Shown piece by piece: positions 18,265 through 27,466 of a stretch of 64,000 nt of DNA. The notes under the pieces are model-generated. The model was given only the letters and a program-made list of their open reading frames with translations, made no database searches and was not told the DNA's origin. Position numbers and translations under genes: made by a program. Within the stretch, counting starts at the first letter, position 1. Each line of letters opens with the position of its first letter. Source of the stretch: Pseudomonas cavernae (GTDB taxonomy: Bacteria; Pseudomonadota; Gammaproteobacteria; Pseudomonadales; Pseudomonadaceae). The stretch spans positions 248,001 to 312,000 of the forward strand of contig NZ_CP032419.1 of assembly GCF_003595175.1 (NCBI RefSeq), given 5' to 3'.

Positions 18265-18530
18265 GGTCTGTTGACGTTTCGTCGCGAACCGCGTTGCCGC
18301 GCCAAATGGCGCCAGGCTAGGCGCGGGACGCCGGGAATGGTCGTTCCCTTGCCAAGTCCCGCAACGACGCATGGCGCCATTTGCCGCGCAACCCGCAGGG
18401 ACGGGCCTATTTTTGTGCGGCGCGTCGTTGCTCGACGCTCATTTGGAACGACCAAACTTCGCGTCTCGCGCCTAGCCCCGCGCAAAAACAGGCTCCGTCG
18501 CGGCCGTGACGAAACGTCAACAGACCCTAG
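18261..18530. mobile_element. MITE-like element with 23-bp perfect terminal inverted repeats
   Basis: Ends are perfect 23-base inverted repeats: CTAGGGTCTGTTGACGTTTC(GTC) at 18261-18283 and its complement at 18508-18530. The interior has no credible ORF. Flanks fit a CTAG target duplication (18261-18264 and 18527-18530) or a shorter TA duplication; CTAR and TA are targets known for IS5-family transposases. It supplies or duplicates the folA stop codon. A transposase in trans is inferred; no full-length parent is in the window. Confidence 0.8.
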
Positions 18531-18558
18531 CGGCCTGTGTGGCTAGTTCAATCAGGAC

Positions 18559-18634
18559 GTAGGATGGGTTGAGCGAAGCGATACCCATCGGCGGCGGTGT
18601 GCTGGGTATTGTCGCTACGCTCCTCGACCCATCC
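18559..18634. repeat. Intergenic palindromic repeat (GGGTTGAG / ATACCCA family), paired copy
   Basis: GTAGGATGGGTTGAGCGAAG, CGATACCCATC, then GGGTATTGTCGCTACGCTCC and CGACCCATCC, giving two facing units. It lies 28 bases beyond the MITE-like element in the folA to NCS2-permease gap. That 444-base gap is otherwise fully explained by this repeat, the element and a terminator. Confidence 0.85.
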
Positions 18635-18665
18635 AGCGGGACTTCGAGGTGGGGGAGCGACAATA

Positions 18666-18704
18666 GAAAAAGGCCGGCATCGCTGCCGGCCTTTTCGTTT
18701 TTCT
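18666..18704. terminator. Rho-independent terminator, probably bidirectional
   Basis: Hairpin AAAAAGGCCGGCA-tcgc-TGCCGGCCTTTTT-type with A-run on one side and T-run on the other. It sits just downstream of the minus-strand NCS2 permease stop and after the folA side repeats, so it can stop transcription from both directions. Confidence 0.8.
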
Positions 18705-18708
18705 ACCG

Positions 18709-20238
18709 CTAGTGTGTGCTGGCGACCGCCGAGGCGCTGTGCCGGGGCGGTGGCACGCCGTGGTCGTCGGTGCCGAGGATCTGCACCTCGTTGCCCTCGG
18801 AGTCATACAGTTTGCCGTCGCGGAAGTAGTCGCCGTCGTTCAGCGCGGCGATGTCCTGGTAGTGCAGGGTGCGCTCGCTGGCGGCGACGAACACCGACTG
18901 CTGGTCCGAGTTGCCGGCCTTGAAGTGGTTGAACAGCAGGTTCAGGGCGATGGCCATGATCGCCGCCGAGCTGATGCCCGAGTGGAAGATGGTCTCGAAC
19001 CAGGCCGGGAAGTGGTGGTAGAAGGTCGGCGCGGCGATCGGGATCATGCCGAAGCCGATCGAGGTGGCGACGATGATCAGGTTCATGTTGTTGCGGTAGT
19101 CGACCTGCGCCAGGGTGCGGATGCCGCTGGCCGCCACGGTGCCGAACAGCACCACGCCGGCGCCGCCGAGTACCGAGGTGGGTACCGCGGCGATCAGTCG
19201 GCCCATCACCGGCAGCAGGCCGAGAGTCACCAGGATCAACCCGGCGAAGGCCACCACGTAGCGGCTCTTGATGCCGGTGACGGCGACTAGGCCGACGTTC
19301 TGGGCGAACGCGCTCTGGGTGAACGAGCCGAAGATCGGCGCCAGCGAGCTGGAGATCATGTCGGCGCGCAGGCCGTTGCCGAGGCGCTTGGAGTCGACCT
19401 TGGTGCCGATGATCTCGCCGACCGCGAGGATGTCCGCCGAGGTTTCCACCAGGGTGACGATGATCACGATCAGCATCGACAGGATCGCCGCGATGTGGAA
19501 CTCCGGCATGCCGAAATGCAGCGGGCTGGGCATTGCCACCAGCGGGCCGTCGAGGACCTTGGAGAAGTCGGCCATGCCGCAGAACACCGCGACCAGGGTG
19601 CCGATGACCATGGCCAGGAGGATTGACAGGCGCGAGATGCTGGCGCTGCCGAGCTTGCTGAGCAGCAGCACGAAACCGAGGGTGACGGCGGCCAGGCCGA
19701 TGTTGGCCACGCTGCCGAAGTCCGGCGACTGGCTGTTGCCGCCCATCGCCCAGCGCGCGGCGACCGGCATCAGGGTCAGGCCGATGGTGGTGATGACGAT
19801 GCCGGTGACCAGGGGCGGGAAGAACTTGGTGATCCGCGAGAATATCGGGGTGATCAGCAGGCCGATGATCGAGGCGGCGATCACCGCACCGAGCACCACG
19901 GGGATGCCGCCGGCGCCGTTGCTGCCGATGATCGCGATCATGGTCGCCACGCCGGCGAAGGACACGCCCTGCACCAGCGGCAGCTGGCAGCCGAAGAACG
20001 GCAGGCCGAGGGTCTGCAGCAGGGTGGCGAGGCCACCGGCGAACAGCGAGGCGGCGATCAGCAGGCCGATGTCCGCCGGCGACAGCCCGGCGGCCTGGCC
20101 GATGATCAGCGGCACCGCGACGATGCCGCCGTACATAGTCAACACGTGCTGCAGGCCATAGGCGAGGTTGGCGCCGATGCCGAGGTTTTCGTCTTCGGGG
20201 CGTTGCTCCGGGGACGTTCTAGCAGGAGAGGTGGTCAT
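18709..20238 (-). CDS. NCS2 family xanthine/uracil-type permease
   Basis: 509-residue inner membrane nucleobase:cation symporter with about 12-14 hydrophobic segments. The NAT signature is AFAQNVGLVAVTGIKSR, preceded by VTLVETSADILAVGE, which carries the substrate-binding Glu. The Gln-Asn form of the signature and overall look favour purines (xanthine or urate) over uracil, but the substrate is not proven. A hydrophilic C-terminal tail of about 70 residues (HYQDIAALNDGDYFRDGKLY) is cytoplasmic. ATG 20238 was chosen over an upstream codon because it fits the family N-terminus. Confidence 0.87.
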   Translation of the reverse strand: MTTSPARTSPEQRPEDENLGIGANLAYGLQHVLTMYGGIVAVPLIIGQAAGLSPADIGLLIAASLFAGGLATLLQTLGLPFFGCQLPLVQGVSFAGVATMIAIIGSNGAGGIPVVLGAVIAASIIGLLITPIFSRITKFFPPLVTGIVITTIGLTLMPVAARWAMGGNSQSPDFGSVANIGLAAVTLGFVLLLSKLGSASISRLSILLAMVIGTLVAVFCGMADFSKVLDGPLVAMPSPLHFGMPEFHIAAILSMLIVIIVTLVETSADILAVGEIIGTKVDSKRLGNGLRADMISSSLAPIFGSFTQSAFAQNVGLVAVTGIKSRYVVAFAGLILVTLGLLPVMGRLIAAVPTSVLGGAGVVLFGTVAASGIRTLAQVDYRNNMNLIIVATSIGFGMIPIAAPTFYHHFPAWFETIFHSGISSAAIMAIALNLLFNHFKAGNSDQQSVFVAASERTLHYQDIAALNDGDYFRDGKLYDSEGNEVQILGTDDHGVPPPRHSASAVASTH

Positions 20239-20308
20239 GGTTGCTCTACTCGCTGTTGTTCTTGTGCGAAGCAATGTAGACAATTTGTCACAGGTTTGAC
20301 CATAGTTT

Positions 20309-20316
20309 TGTATACA
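20309..20316. promoter_or_regulatory. TGTATACA palindrome upstream of the NCS2 permease
   Basis: Eight-base perfect palindrome TGTATACA in an unusually AT-rich patch (TTTTGTATACATTTTTT), 71 bases upstream of the permease start. AT-rich GTATAC-centred palindromes are used by GntR- and purine-responsive regulators, so it is a candidate operator or part of a promoter. Evidence is only the motif and its position. Confidence 0.3.
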
Positions 20317-20479
20317 TTTTTTCTGGCGGCGATCTGGGGAAAATTTCGTCGATTCGGCAGGGAATGCACGGAGTTCTAGCGGGACACGTTATAGCGCTCG
20401 GGAAGCGCCGGCGCGGCAGGCGACGAATGGTGCGGTGCTGCCGGGGCGCGGACGGGCAGCTGGCGGACGGCGGCGCGCT

Positions 20480-20950
20480 TCACCCAGCCGGCGCGGTACA
20501 CAGCTCGACCAGCTCGCCACGCGCCTGGCCCTGGTCGATATGCAGCAGGGCCACCGCGATGGGCAGCCGGAAGCGTCGCGGCCCGGCGCTGCCGGGATTG
20601 ATCCGCAGCAGGCCGTCCCGCTCTTCGATCAGCGGCTGGTGCGAATGCCCGCAGATGGCTACGCGGAAGCCGCGTGCGGCCAGATCCGCCGGCAGATGCG
20701 CCGCGTCGTGGACGACGAACAGGCGCACGCCTTGCAGTTCCAGCTCCAGGCTATGCGGCAGGCTGGCGGCCCAGGCCTCGCGGTCGTTATTGCCGCGCAC
20801 CGCCTGCAGCGGGGCGAGTTCAGCCAGCGCCGCGAGAATCTCCGGCTTGCCGATATCGCCGGCGTGGATCAGCCGCGCGCAGCCGGCCAGCGCCGCCAGC
20901 GCCTCAGGACGCAGCAGACCGTGGGTGTCGGAGATCAGGCCGATTTTCAT
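20480..20950 (-). CDS. YfcE/MJ0936-type metallophosphoesterase
   Basis: 156-residue calcineurin-like phosphodiesterase of the YfcE group. The metal-binding motifs are all present: KIGLISDTHG (DxH), IHAGDIGKPEIL (GD), VRGNNDREAW (GNND) and VAICGHSHQPL (GHxH), then INPGSAGPRRF. Cellular substrate is unknown; E. coli YfcE hydrolyses artificial phosphodiesters. The 241-base gap between its stop and the NCS2 permease start holds only the AT-rich palindrome region. Confidence 0.9.
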   Translation of the reverse strand: MKIGLISDTHGLLRPEALAALAGCARLIHAGDIGKPEILAALAELAPLQAVRGNNDREAWAASLPHSLELELQGVRLFVVHDAAHLPADLAARGFRVAICGHSHQPLIEERDGLLRINPGSAGPRRFRLPIAVALLHIDQGQARGELVELCTAPAG

Positions 20951-21050
20951 AATTCATTCCTTCGACGAGCCTGGTATGGAGGAGCCAGCTTGCTGGCGAT
21001 CCGGGCTACAGGTCTGGGGCGAGAGTTAGGAAGTTGGCCGAGTTGCCGGT

Positions 21051-21144
21051 TTTCCCTCTCCCTCTCCCCCTCTCCATAAAAGAAGGGCGGGCGAGGGGAG
21101 AAAAGCCAGGTCTGTAGGATGGGTTGAGCGTAGCGCTACCCATC
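21051..21144. repeat. CT-rich hairpin repeat followed by GGGTTGAG/ATACCCA half unit
   Basis: CCCTCTCCCTCTCCCCCTCT with CGGGCGAGGGGAG (21051-21103) is a CCCTCTCCC-family copy; GTAGGATGGGTTGAGCGTAG and CGCTACCCATC (21114-21144) is a single unit of the other family. Both lie between the phosphoesterase start and the ilvD terminator. Confidence 0.7.
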
Positions 21145-21167
21145 GCATTCGCGGTCGGCAGAAAGCA

Positions 21168-21192
21168 AAAGCCCGGCGCTGGGCCGGGCTTT
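21168..21192 (-). terminator. Rho-independent terminator of ilvD
   Basis: Ten-base perfect stem AAAGCCCGGC / GCCGGGCTTT around the loop GCTGG, followed on the minus strand by a T-rich stretch. It lies 18 bases past the ilvD stop. Confidence 0.85.
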
Positions 21193-21209
21193 CAACAACG
21201 CTCAGCGGC

Positions 21210-23048
21210 TCAGTCGCCGAGCAGCGCCTTGTCGCGCACCGCGCCCTTGTCGGCGCTGGTGGCCAGCAGGGCGTAGGCCTTCAGCGCGGTGGTGACTTTG
21301 CGCGGACGGGCTTCGACCGGCTTCCAGCCTTTCTGGTCCTGTTCGACGCGGCGCGCGGCCAGCTCGTCGTCGCTGACCAACAGGTTGATCGAGCGATTGG
21401 GGATGTCGATCAGCACCTTGTCGCCGTCGCGCACCAGGCCGATGGCGCCGCCGGCGGCGGCTTCCGGCGAGGCGTGGCCGATCGACAGGCCCGAGGTACC
21501 GCCGGAGAAGCGGCCGTCGGTGAGCAGGGCGCAGTCCTTACCCAAGCCTTTGGATTTCAGGTAGCTGGTCGGATAGAGCATTTCCTGCATGCCCGGGCCG
21601 CCTTTCGGGCCTTCGTAGCGGATGATCACGATGTCGCCAGCCTTCACTTCGTCGGCGAGGATGCCGCGCACCGCGCTGTCCTGGCTCTCGAAGATCTTCG
21701 CTTTGCCTTTGAACACGTGGATCGACTCGTCGACGCCAGCGGTTTTCACCACGCAACCGTCGAGGGCGATGTTGCCGTACAGCACGGCCAGGCCGCCTTC
21801 CTGCGAGTAGGCGTTGGCGACACTGCGGATGCAGCCTTCGGCGCGGTCGTCGTCGACGGTGTCCCAACGGGTCGACTGGCTGAACGCCGTCTGGGTTGGG
21901 ATACCGGCCGGGCCGGCCTTGAAGAAGGTGTGCACGGCTTCGTCTTGGGTCTGGGTGATGTCCCACTGGGCGATGGCATCAAGCATCGACGGGCTGTGAA
22001 TGGTCGGCACGTCGGTATGCAGCAGCCCGCCGCGCGCCAGTTCGCCGAGGATCGAGAAGATCCCGCCGGCGCGGTGTACGTCTTCCATGTGGTACTTCTG
22101 GATGTTCGGCGCCACTTTGCACAGCTGCGGCACTTTGCGCGACAGGCGATCGATGTCGCGCAGGTCGAAGGCCACTTCGCCTTCTTGAGCGGCGGCCAGC
22201 AGGTGCAGGATGGTGTTGGTCGAGCCGCCCATGGCGATGTCCAGGGTCATGGCGTTCTCGAACGCCTTGAAACTGGCGACGTTGCGCGGCAGAACCGACT
22301 CGTCGTTCTCGCCGTAGTAACGCTGGCACAGCTCGACGGCCAGGCGCCCGGCGCGCAGGAACAGCTGCTCGCGGTCGCTGTGGGTGGCCAGTGTCGAACC
22401 GTTGCCCGGCAGCGCCAGGCCGAGGGCTTCCATCAGGCAGTTCATCGAGTTGGCGGTGAACATCCCGGAGCAGGAGCCGCAGGTCGGGCAGGCGCTGCGC
22501 TCGTATTCCTCGACCGTCTCGTCCGAGCAGGAATCGTCGGCGGCGGCCACCATGGCGTCGACCAGATCCAGGCCGTGGCTGGCCAGTTTGGTCTTGCCGG
22601 CTTCCATCGGCCCGCCGGAGACAAACACCACCGGGATGTTCAGGCGCAGCGCGGCCATCAGCATGCCGGGGGTGATCTTGTCGCAGTTGGAGATGCACAC
22701 GATGGCGTCGGCGCAGTGGGCGTTGACCATGTACTCCACCGAGTCGGCGATGATCTCGCGGCTCGGCAGCGAATAGAGCATGCCGTCGTGGCCCATGGCG
22801 ATGCCGTCGTCGACCGCGATGGTGTTGAATTCCTTGGCCACGCCGCCGTGCTTCTCGATCTCGCGGGCGACCAGCTGGCCGAGGTCCTTCAGGTGCACGT
22901 GGCCGGGCACGAACTGGGTGAAGGAGTTGGCGATGGCGATGATCGGCTTCTTGAAGTCTTCGTCCTTCATCCCGGTGGCGCGCCACAGGGCGCGGGCGCC
23001 GGCCATGTTGCGGCCGTGGGTGGAGGTTTTCGAGCGATAGTCAGGCAT
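21210..23048 (-). CDS. ilvD: Dihydroxy-acid dehydratase
   Basis: Iron-sulfur enzyme that dehydrates dihydroxyacids in valine, leucine and isoleucine synthesis. It is 612 residues, normal for the long (E. coli-type) form. Fe-S and metal ligand segments are visible: [14 protein letters not shown] and [18 protein letters not shown], and further on [20 protein letters not shown]. Start ATG 23048 ([20 protein letters not shown]) matches the family N-terminus; the frame extends upstream without homology. The 575-base region upstream holds one palindromic repeat, one MITE-like element and no gene I could support. Confidence 0.97.
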   Translation of the reverse strand: MPDYRSKTSTHGRNMAGARALWRATGMKDEDFKKPIIAIANSFTQFVPGHVHLKDLGQLVAREIEKHGGVAKEFNTIAVDDGIAMGHDGMLYSLPSREIIADSVEYMVNAHCADAIVCISNCDKITPGMLMAALRLNIPVVFVSGGPMEAGKTKLASHGLDLVDAMVAAADDSCSDETVEEYERSACPTCGSCSGMFTANSMNCLMEALGLALPGNGSTLATHSDREQLFLRAGRLAVELCQRYYGENDESVLPRNVASFKAFENAMTLDIAMGGSTNTILHLLAAAQEGEVAFDLRDIDRLSRKVPQLCKVAPNIQKYHMEDVHRAGGIFSILGELARGGLLHTDVPTIHSPSMLDAIAQWDITQTQDEAVHTFFKAGPAGIPTQTAFSQSTRWDTVDDDRAEGCIRSVANAYSQEGGLAVLYGNIALDGCVVKTAGVDESIHVFKGKAKIFESQDSAVRGILADEVKAGDIVIIRYEGPKGGPGMQEMLYPTSYLKSKGLGKDCALLTDGRFSGGTSGLSIGHASPEAAAGGAIGLVRDGDKVLIDIPNRSINLLVSDDELAARRVEQDQKGWKPVEARPRKVTTALKAYALLATSADKGAVRDKALLGD

Positions 23049-23379
23049 GTTCGGTGTCCTGCGGCTAATCAGGTAGCGGTTATGGGGTGTCGCGAGCATC
23101 CTGGCGCGGCCGATTACCGCGCGCTGCGTGAGGGCTGCATGGCGAGACGGGGTTACCGCCCGCAAGGCCCAGGCTCATAAGCCCGCCGGAGGATGTTTGG
23201 CGAGGGATGGCCTGATTCTACGCCGCGCAGGGCGGGCGGGGAAAGGCTGGCGGTCGGGCTGGGAACGCCCGTGCGCAGCGCTGGTGGATGTAAAAAGCGC
23301 CATCCCTCTACGGCCGGGTGGTTCGGCGCGTTCGGGCGCGCCGTCGATCCAGCGAGGTAGGGCGCGTAGCGAACAGTCC

Positions 23380-23454
23380 GTAGGATGGGTTGAACGCAGT
23401 GATACCCATCGATTTGCCACGTGTTGGCTATCGCTACGCTCAACACCAAAACCT
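23380..23454. repeat. Intergenic palindromic repeat (GGGTTGAG / ATACCCA family), paired copy
   Basis: GTAGGATGGGTTGAACGCAG, TGATACCCATC, then GTTGGCTATCGCTACGCTCA and ACACC. The second half is diverged from the first. It sits between ilvD and the MITE-like element next to rlmI. Confidence 0.78.
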
Positions 23455-23481
23455 GCGGTGCGCGCTGCCGAGCCAGCCGCC

Positions 23482-23627
23482 TTAGAACCTGTCTACGATC
23501 TGCTGCGCGTCGGTCAAACTACGTTGAAAACGGCTTCGGAATGCTCATTTACAACACGTAAACTCCGCTTCCTCAGCCGTTTTCGCCTTGTTTGACTCTA
23601 GCTCGCGAGATCGTAAACAGGTTCTTA
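23482..23627. mobile_element. MITE-like element at the rlmI stop codon, TTA target duplication
   Basis: Element proper 23485-23624 (140 bases) with termini GAACCTGTCTACGATCT and AGATCGTAAACAGGTTC, inverted repeats with one mismatch. It is flanked by TTA at 23482-23484 and 23625-23627. The right TTA is the complement of the rlmI stop codon TAA, so the inferred duplication copies the stop codon. The interior shares ATGCTCATTTACAAC and CGTAAACTCCGCTTC with the copy at 53977. TNA duplications are typical of IS1031-group IS5-family elements. Confidence 0.8.
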
Positions 23628-24821
23628 GGCGTTGGGCAGCAGGCGGAAGGTCAGGCTCTTGATGTAACGGGTCTCGGCGATCGCCGGATGCACCGGGTGG
23701 TCCGGGCCCTGGGCGCCGCGTTCGAGCAGCTGGATGTTGCGGTCCAGGTGGCGGGCGCTGCCGAGCACGAGGTTCTGCAGGTCGTCTTCCGGCAGGTGCA
23801 TGGAGCAGGAGGCGCTGACCAGGATGCCGTCCTTGTTGAGCAGGCGCATGGCCTGTTCGTTGAGGCGGCGGTAGGCGGCCTCGCCGTTTTTCAGGTCCTT
23901 CTTGCGCTTGATAAAGGCGGGTGGGTCGGCGATCACCACGTCGAAACGTTCCTCGGCGGCCTTGAGTTCCTTCAGCGCCTCGAACACGTCGCCTTCCACG
24001 CAGCTGAGCTTTTCCGCCACGCCGTTGAGCGCGGCGTTGCGCTCGACGCCATCGAGGGCAAAGGCCGAGCCGTCCACGCACATCACCTCAGTGGCGCCGA
24101 ACGCCGCGGCCTGCACGCCCCAGCCGCCGATGTAGCTGAACAGGTCGAGCACGCGCTTGCCCTTGACGTAGGGCGCCAGGCGCGCGCGGTTCATGCGGTG
24201 GTCGTAGAACCAGCCGGTCTTCTGGCCTTCGATCACTGGCGCCTCGAACTTGACGCCGTTCTCCTCCAGCGCCACCCACTCCGGCACCAGGCCGAAGGCG
24301 GTTTCCACGTAACGCTCGAGGCCTTCGGCGTCACGCGCCGCGGAGTCGTTTTTGAGCAGGATGCCGCGCGGTTTGAGCACCTGCACCAGGGCGGCGAGCA
24401 CCTCGTCCTTGTGGCGTTCCATGGTCGCGGTGGCCAGCTGGACCACGAGGATGTCGAAGAAGCGGTCGACCACCAGCCCCGGCAACAGGTCGGAATCGCC
24501 GAATACCAGGCGGTAGCAGGGCTGCTCGAACAGGCGCTCGCGCAGGCTGAGGGCGACGTTGATCCGGTGCACCAACAGCGATTTGTCGAACTCGTGCTTG
24601 AGGTCGCGCGACAGCAGGCGGGCGCAGATCAGGTTGTTCGGGCTGATGCCGACGATGCCCAGCGGCTTGCCGCCCGCGGCTTCGAGGATCGCCTGGTCGC
24701 CGGCCTGGAAGGCTGCCAGCGGGGTGGCGGCGACGTCGATCTCGTTGCTGTAGACCCACAGATGGCCGGCGCGCAGGCGGCGGTCGGCATTGGCTTTGAG
24801 GCGCAGGCTGGGCAGCGACAT
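23625..24821 (-). CDS. rlmI: 23S rRNA m5C methyltransferase RlmI
   Basis: 398-residue class I methyltransferase that methylates C1962 of 23S rRNA in E. coli. An N-terminal PUA-like domain (residues 1-80, including GHLWVYSNEID) is followed by the SAM domain: VLDLFSYIGGWGVQAAAFGA, VCVDGSAFALD-type motif II, FDVVIADPPAFIKRKKDL and the catalytic-type VSASCSMHL. Length and motifs are normal. Its TAA stop coincides with the target duplication of a small mobile element, but the coding region is intact. Confidence 0.9.
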   Translation of the reverse strand: MSLPSLRLKANADRRLRAGHLWVYSNEIDVAATPLAAFQAGDQAILEAAGGKPLGIVGISPNNLICARLLSRDLKHEFDKSLLVHRINVALSLRERLFEQPCYRLVFGDSDLLPGLVVDRFFDILVVQLATATMERHKDEVLAALVQVLKPRGILLKNDSAARDAEGLERYVETAFGLVPEWVALEENGVKFEAPVIEGQKTGWFYDHRMNRARLAPYVKGKRVLDLFSYIGGWGVQAAAFGATEVMCVDGSAFALDGVERNAALNGVAEKLSCVEGDVFEALKELKAAEERFDVVIADPPAFIKRKKDLKNGEAAYRRLNEQAMRLLNKDGILVSASCSMHLPEDDLQNLVLGSARHLDRNIQLLERGAQGPDHPVHPAIAETRYIKSLTFRLLPNA

Positions 24822-25031
24822 GGGACGGGACTCCGGAAAAAAGAGCGCGATTATAGCCCAAGCGCCGCGTGCTCCGGGGCCCCGCTCGGCTGTCGCCGCG
24901 CGGGCCGCGGCCTCAACTTCCGCGCCCCGGCGCCGACACAGCGCTCATCCCGGGTACATGGCTGGCGCGATTGGCCATGTGTGAGCTGGCGCACAGTTGC
25001 TAGACTGCGCGCGTATCGTCGAGCAGTCGTT

Positions 25032-25898
25032 ATGAACCGAGAAATTTCCGCCGAACAGATTCAGCAGGTGCTGCAGGGCATCAGCGTGCCGCCGCAGCCG
25101 CAGATCATGGTCGACCTGCAGATGGAGCAGGTCATGCCCAATCCCGACCTGAAGACCATCGCCCGCCTGATCGGCCAGGATCCTGGGCTGTCCGGGGCCT
25201 TGCTGAAGATCGTCAACTCGCCGTATTTCGGCTTGGCCAACAAGATCAGCTCGATCCAGCGTGCGGTCAACCTGCTCGGCAGCCGCTCGGTGATCAACAT
25301 GATCAATGCGCTGTCGATCAAGGGCGAGATGAACGACGAGACCATCGTCACCCTCAACCGCTTCTGGGACAACGCCCAGGACGTGGCGATGACCTGCCTG
25401 ACCCTGGCCAAACGCATCGGCTGCGAAGCGGTGGACGAGGCCTACACCCTCGGCCTGTTCCACAACTGCGGCATCCCGCTGATGCTCAAGCGCTTCCCCA
25501 ATTACATGGCGGTGCTCGAGGAGTCCTACGCCAGCGCCAGTGGCGAGCGGCGCATCGTCGACACCGAGAACCGCCTGCTCAACACCAACCATGCGGTGGT
25601 CGGCTACTTCACCGCCAGGTCGTGGAACCTGCCGCAGCACCTGTGCGAGGCGATCGCCAGCCACCACAACTGCCTGTCGCTGTTCAGCGACGACTCCGGG
25701 CGCGACGTGCAGCTGAAGAACCTCTTGGCGATCCTCAAGATGGCCGAGCATATCTGCGAGTCGTACCGGGTGCTCGGCGACCAGGAGGTCGACCTCGAGT
25801 GGGCGGCGATCCGCGCGCCGGTACTGGAATATGTCGGCCTCTCCGGGTACGACTTCGATAACCTCAAGGAAAGCATCCGCGAACTGGGCCGCTATTGA
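25032..25898 (+). CDS. HDOD domain signalling protein
   Basis: 288-residue protein built almost entirely of an HDOD domain: LIGQDPGLSGALLKIVNSPYF, SIQRAVNLLGSRSVINMI, then the histidine-containing segments FHNCGIPLML and EAIASHHNCL. HDOD proteins are regulatory relatives of HD phosphohydrolases that lack full metal ligand sets and often act in cyclic-di-GMP or stress signalling. No other output domain is attached. It starts 210 bases downstream of rlmI, divergently, and ends 26 bases before mutM. Confidence 0.88.
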   Translation: MNREISAEQIQQVLQGISVPPQPQIMVDLQMEQVMPNPDLKTIARLIGQDPGLSGALLKIVNSPYFGLANKISSIQRAVNLLGSRSVINMINALSIKGEMNDETIVTLNRFWDNAQDVAMTCLTLAKRIGCEAVDEAYTLGLFHNCGIPLMLKRFPNYMAVLEESYASASGERRIVDTENRLLNTNHAVVGYFTARSWNLPQHLCEAIASHHNCLSLFSDDSGRDVQLKNLLAILKMAEHICESYRVLGDQEVDLEWAAIRAPVLEYVGLSGYDFDNLKESIRELGRY

Positions 25899-25924
25899 GC
25901 GCCCGCTGCCATTGAAGCTGAACC

Positions 25925-26737
25925 ATGCCTGAACTGCCTGAAGTCGAAACCACCCGCCGCGGCATCGAGCCCTACCTCAAGGGCCGGCGCGTCAGCCGCG
26001 TGATCGTGCGCGAACGCCGGCTGCGCTGGCCGGTCCCCGAGGACCTCGACGTGCGCCTGTCCGGTCAGTGCATCGTCAGTGTCGAGCGGCGCGCCAAGTA
26101 CCTGCTGATCGGCGCCGAGGTCGGCACCCTGATCAGCCATCTGGGCATGTCCGGCAGCCTGCGCCTGATCGAGCAGGGTCTGCCGGCGGCCAAGCACGAG
26201 CACGTGGATATCGAACTGGAGTCCGGCCTGGCGCTGCGCTACACCGACCCGCGGCGCTTCGGCGCGCTGCTGTGGAGCGACGACCCGCTCAACCATGAGT
26301 TGCTGCGCAGGCTGGGGCCGGAGCCGCTGACCGAGTTGTTCGACGGCGAGCGCCTGTACCAGCTGGCGCGCGGCAAGAGCATGGCGGTCAAGCCGTTCAT
26401 CATGGACAACGCGGTGGTGGTCGGGGTCGGCAACATCTACGCCAGCGAGGCGCTGTTCGCCGCCGGCATCGACCCGCGCCGTGCCGCCGGCTCGATCTCG
26501 CGGGCGCGCTATGTGCGCCTGGCGCAGGAGATCAAGCGCATCCTCGCGCAGGCCATCGAATGCGGCGGCACCACCCTGCGCGACTTCGTCGGCGGCGATG
26601 GTCGGCCCGGTTATTTCCAGCAGGAGCTGTTCGTCTACGGGCGCGGCGGCGAGTTCTGCCAGGTCTGCGGCAGCACCCTGCGCGAGATCAAGTTAGGTCA
26701 GCGCGCCAGCGTGTATTGTCCGCGCTGCCAACGCTAG
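25925..26737 (+). CDS. mutM: Formamidopyrimidine-DNA glycosylase
   Basis: Base-excision repair enzyme removing 8-oxoguanine and formamidopyrimidines. The 270-residue protein begins [14 protein letters not shown]: Pro2 is the catalytic amine and Glu3 the proton donor. The helix-two-turn-helix region is followed by [20 protein letters not shown] and the C-terminal zinc finger CQVCGSTL...YCPRCQR, with four cysteines. All key residues are present. Confidence 0.97.
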   Translation: MPELPEVETTRRGIEPYLKGRRVSRVIVRERRLRWPVPEDLDVRLSGQCIVSVERRAKYLLIGAEVGTLISHLGMSGSLRLIEQGLPAAKHEHVDIELESGLALRYTDPRRFGALLWSDDPLNHELLRRLGPEPLTELFDGERLYQLARGKSMAVKPFIMDNAVVVGVGNIYASEALFAAGIDPRRAAGSISRARYVRLAQEIKRILAQAIECGGTTLRDFVGGDGRPGYFQQELFVYGRGGEFCQVCGSTLREIKLGQRASVYCPRCQR

Positions 26738-26833
26738 CGCCCGGCGCATCGGCTTCAATCCCAGTCGTATCGTTCAACCTGGCGGTCAGTCAGGCCGCTG
26801 GGATTTTCGCTATTCACCAACACCGAGGCTCAG

Positions 26834-27385
26834 ATGTCCGGTAATTATCTGCCCGCCAACCCTTTGCCGAGTGGTTCGGACGCAGTTTGTTGCAACTCAT
26901 GGGTTGGCGCTTCGAGGGCGCGCTGCCGAAGCTCGACAAGTTCGTGATCATCGGCGCGCCCCACCGCTCGAACTGGGACTTCGTGCTGTTTCTCGCGGTC
27001 AAATTCGTCCTGCGCCTGAACGCCGCTGGTTCGCCAGGCACTCGCTGTTCCGTTGGCCGTTCGCCAATCTGCTGCAGCGGCATCGCCGTTGAACATGGTC
27101 GAGCAGGCGGCGCAGCGCTTTCGCGAGGAGCGCGAGTTCATGCTGGTGATCTCCCCGGAGGGCACGCGCAAGAAGGTCGAACGCTGGAAAATGGGTTTCT
27201 ACCATATCGCCCGCGACGCCGGCGTGCCGGTGGTGCCGGCGGCCCTGGATTACCGCACGCGGCGCATCGTGTTCGGCGCGGCGCTCACCCCGAGCGGCGA
27301 CGAGGCCGCCGACTTGCGGCAGATGCTGGGGTTCTATCGGGAATACCAGACGAAAAAACCGCACTACGCCTTCTTCGGCGATTGA
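26834..27385 (+). pseudogene. Frameshifted PlsC-like acyltransferase
   Basis: A 1-acylglycerol-3-phosphate acyltransferase-type gene split across three frames. The front part (about 26851-27015) reads AEWFGRSLLQLMGW then KFVIIGAPHRSNWDFVLFLA with the HX4D motif intact. The next piece, RWFARHSLFRWPFANLLQ, is in a second frame near 27022-27080, and the rest, NMVEQAAQRFREEREFML then ISPEGTRKK to the stop, is in a third. The first shift looks like a single lost C near 27022; the second region lacks bases between LLQ and GIAVE. Possible starts are ATG 26834 or a downstream codon, also out of frame. Sequencing error is an alternative explanation. Confidence 0.78.
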
Positions 27386-27466
27386 AGGCCATCACGCTGA
27401 CATCTGCCAGGGCACTGTTATAGTTACTGGCACTGCCCTCATAACATCAGTTGAAGGACCACCGCC

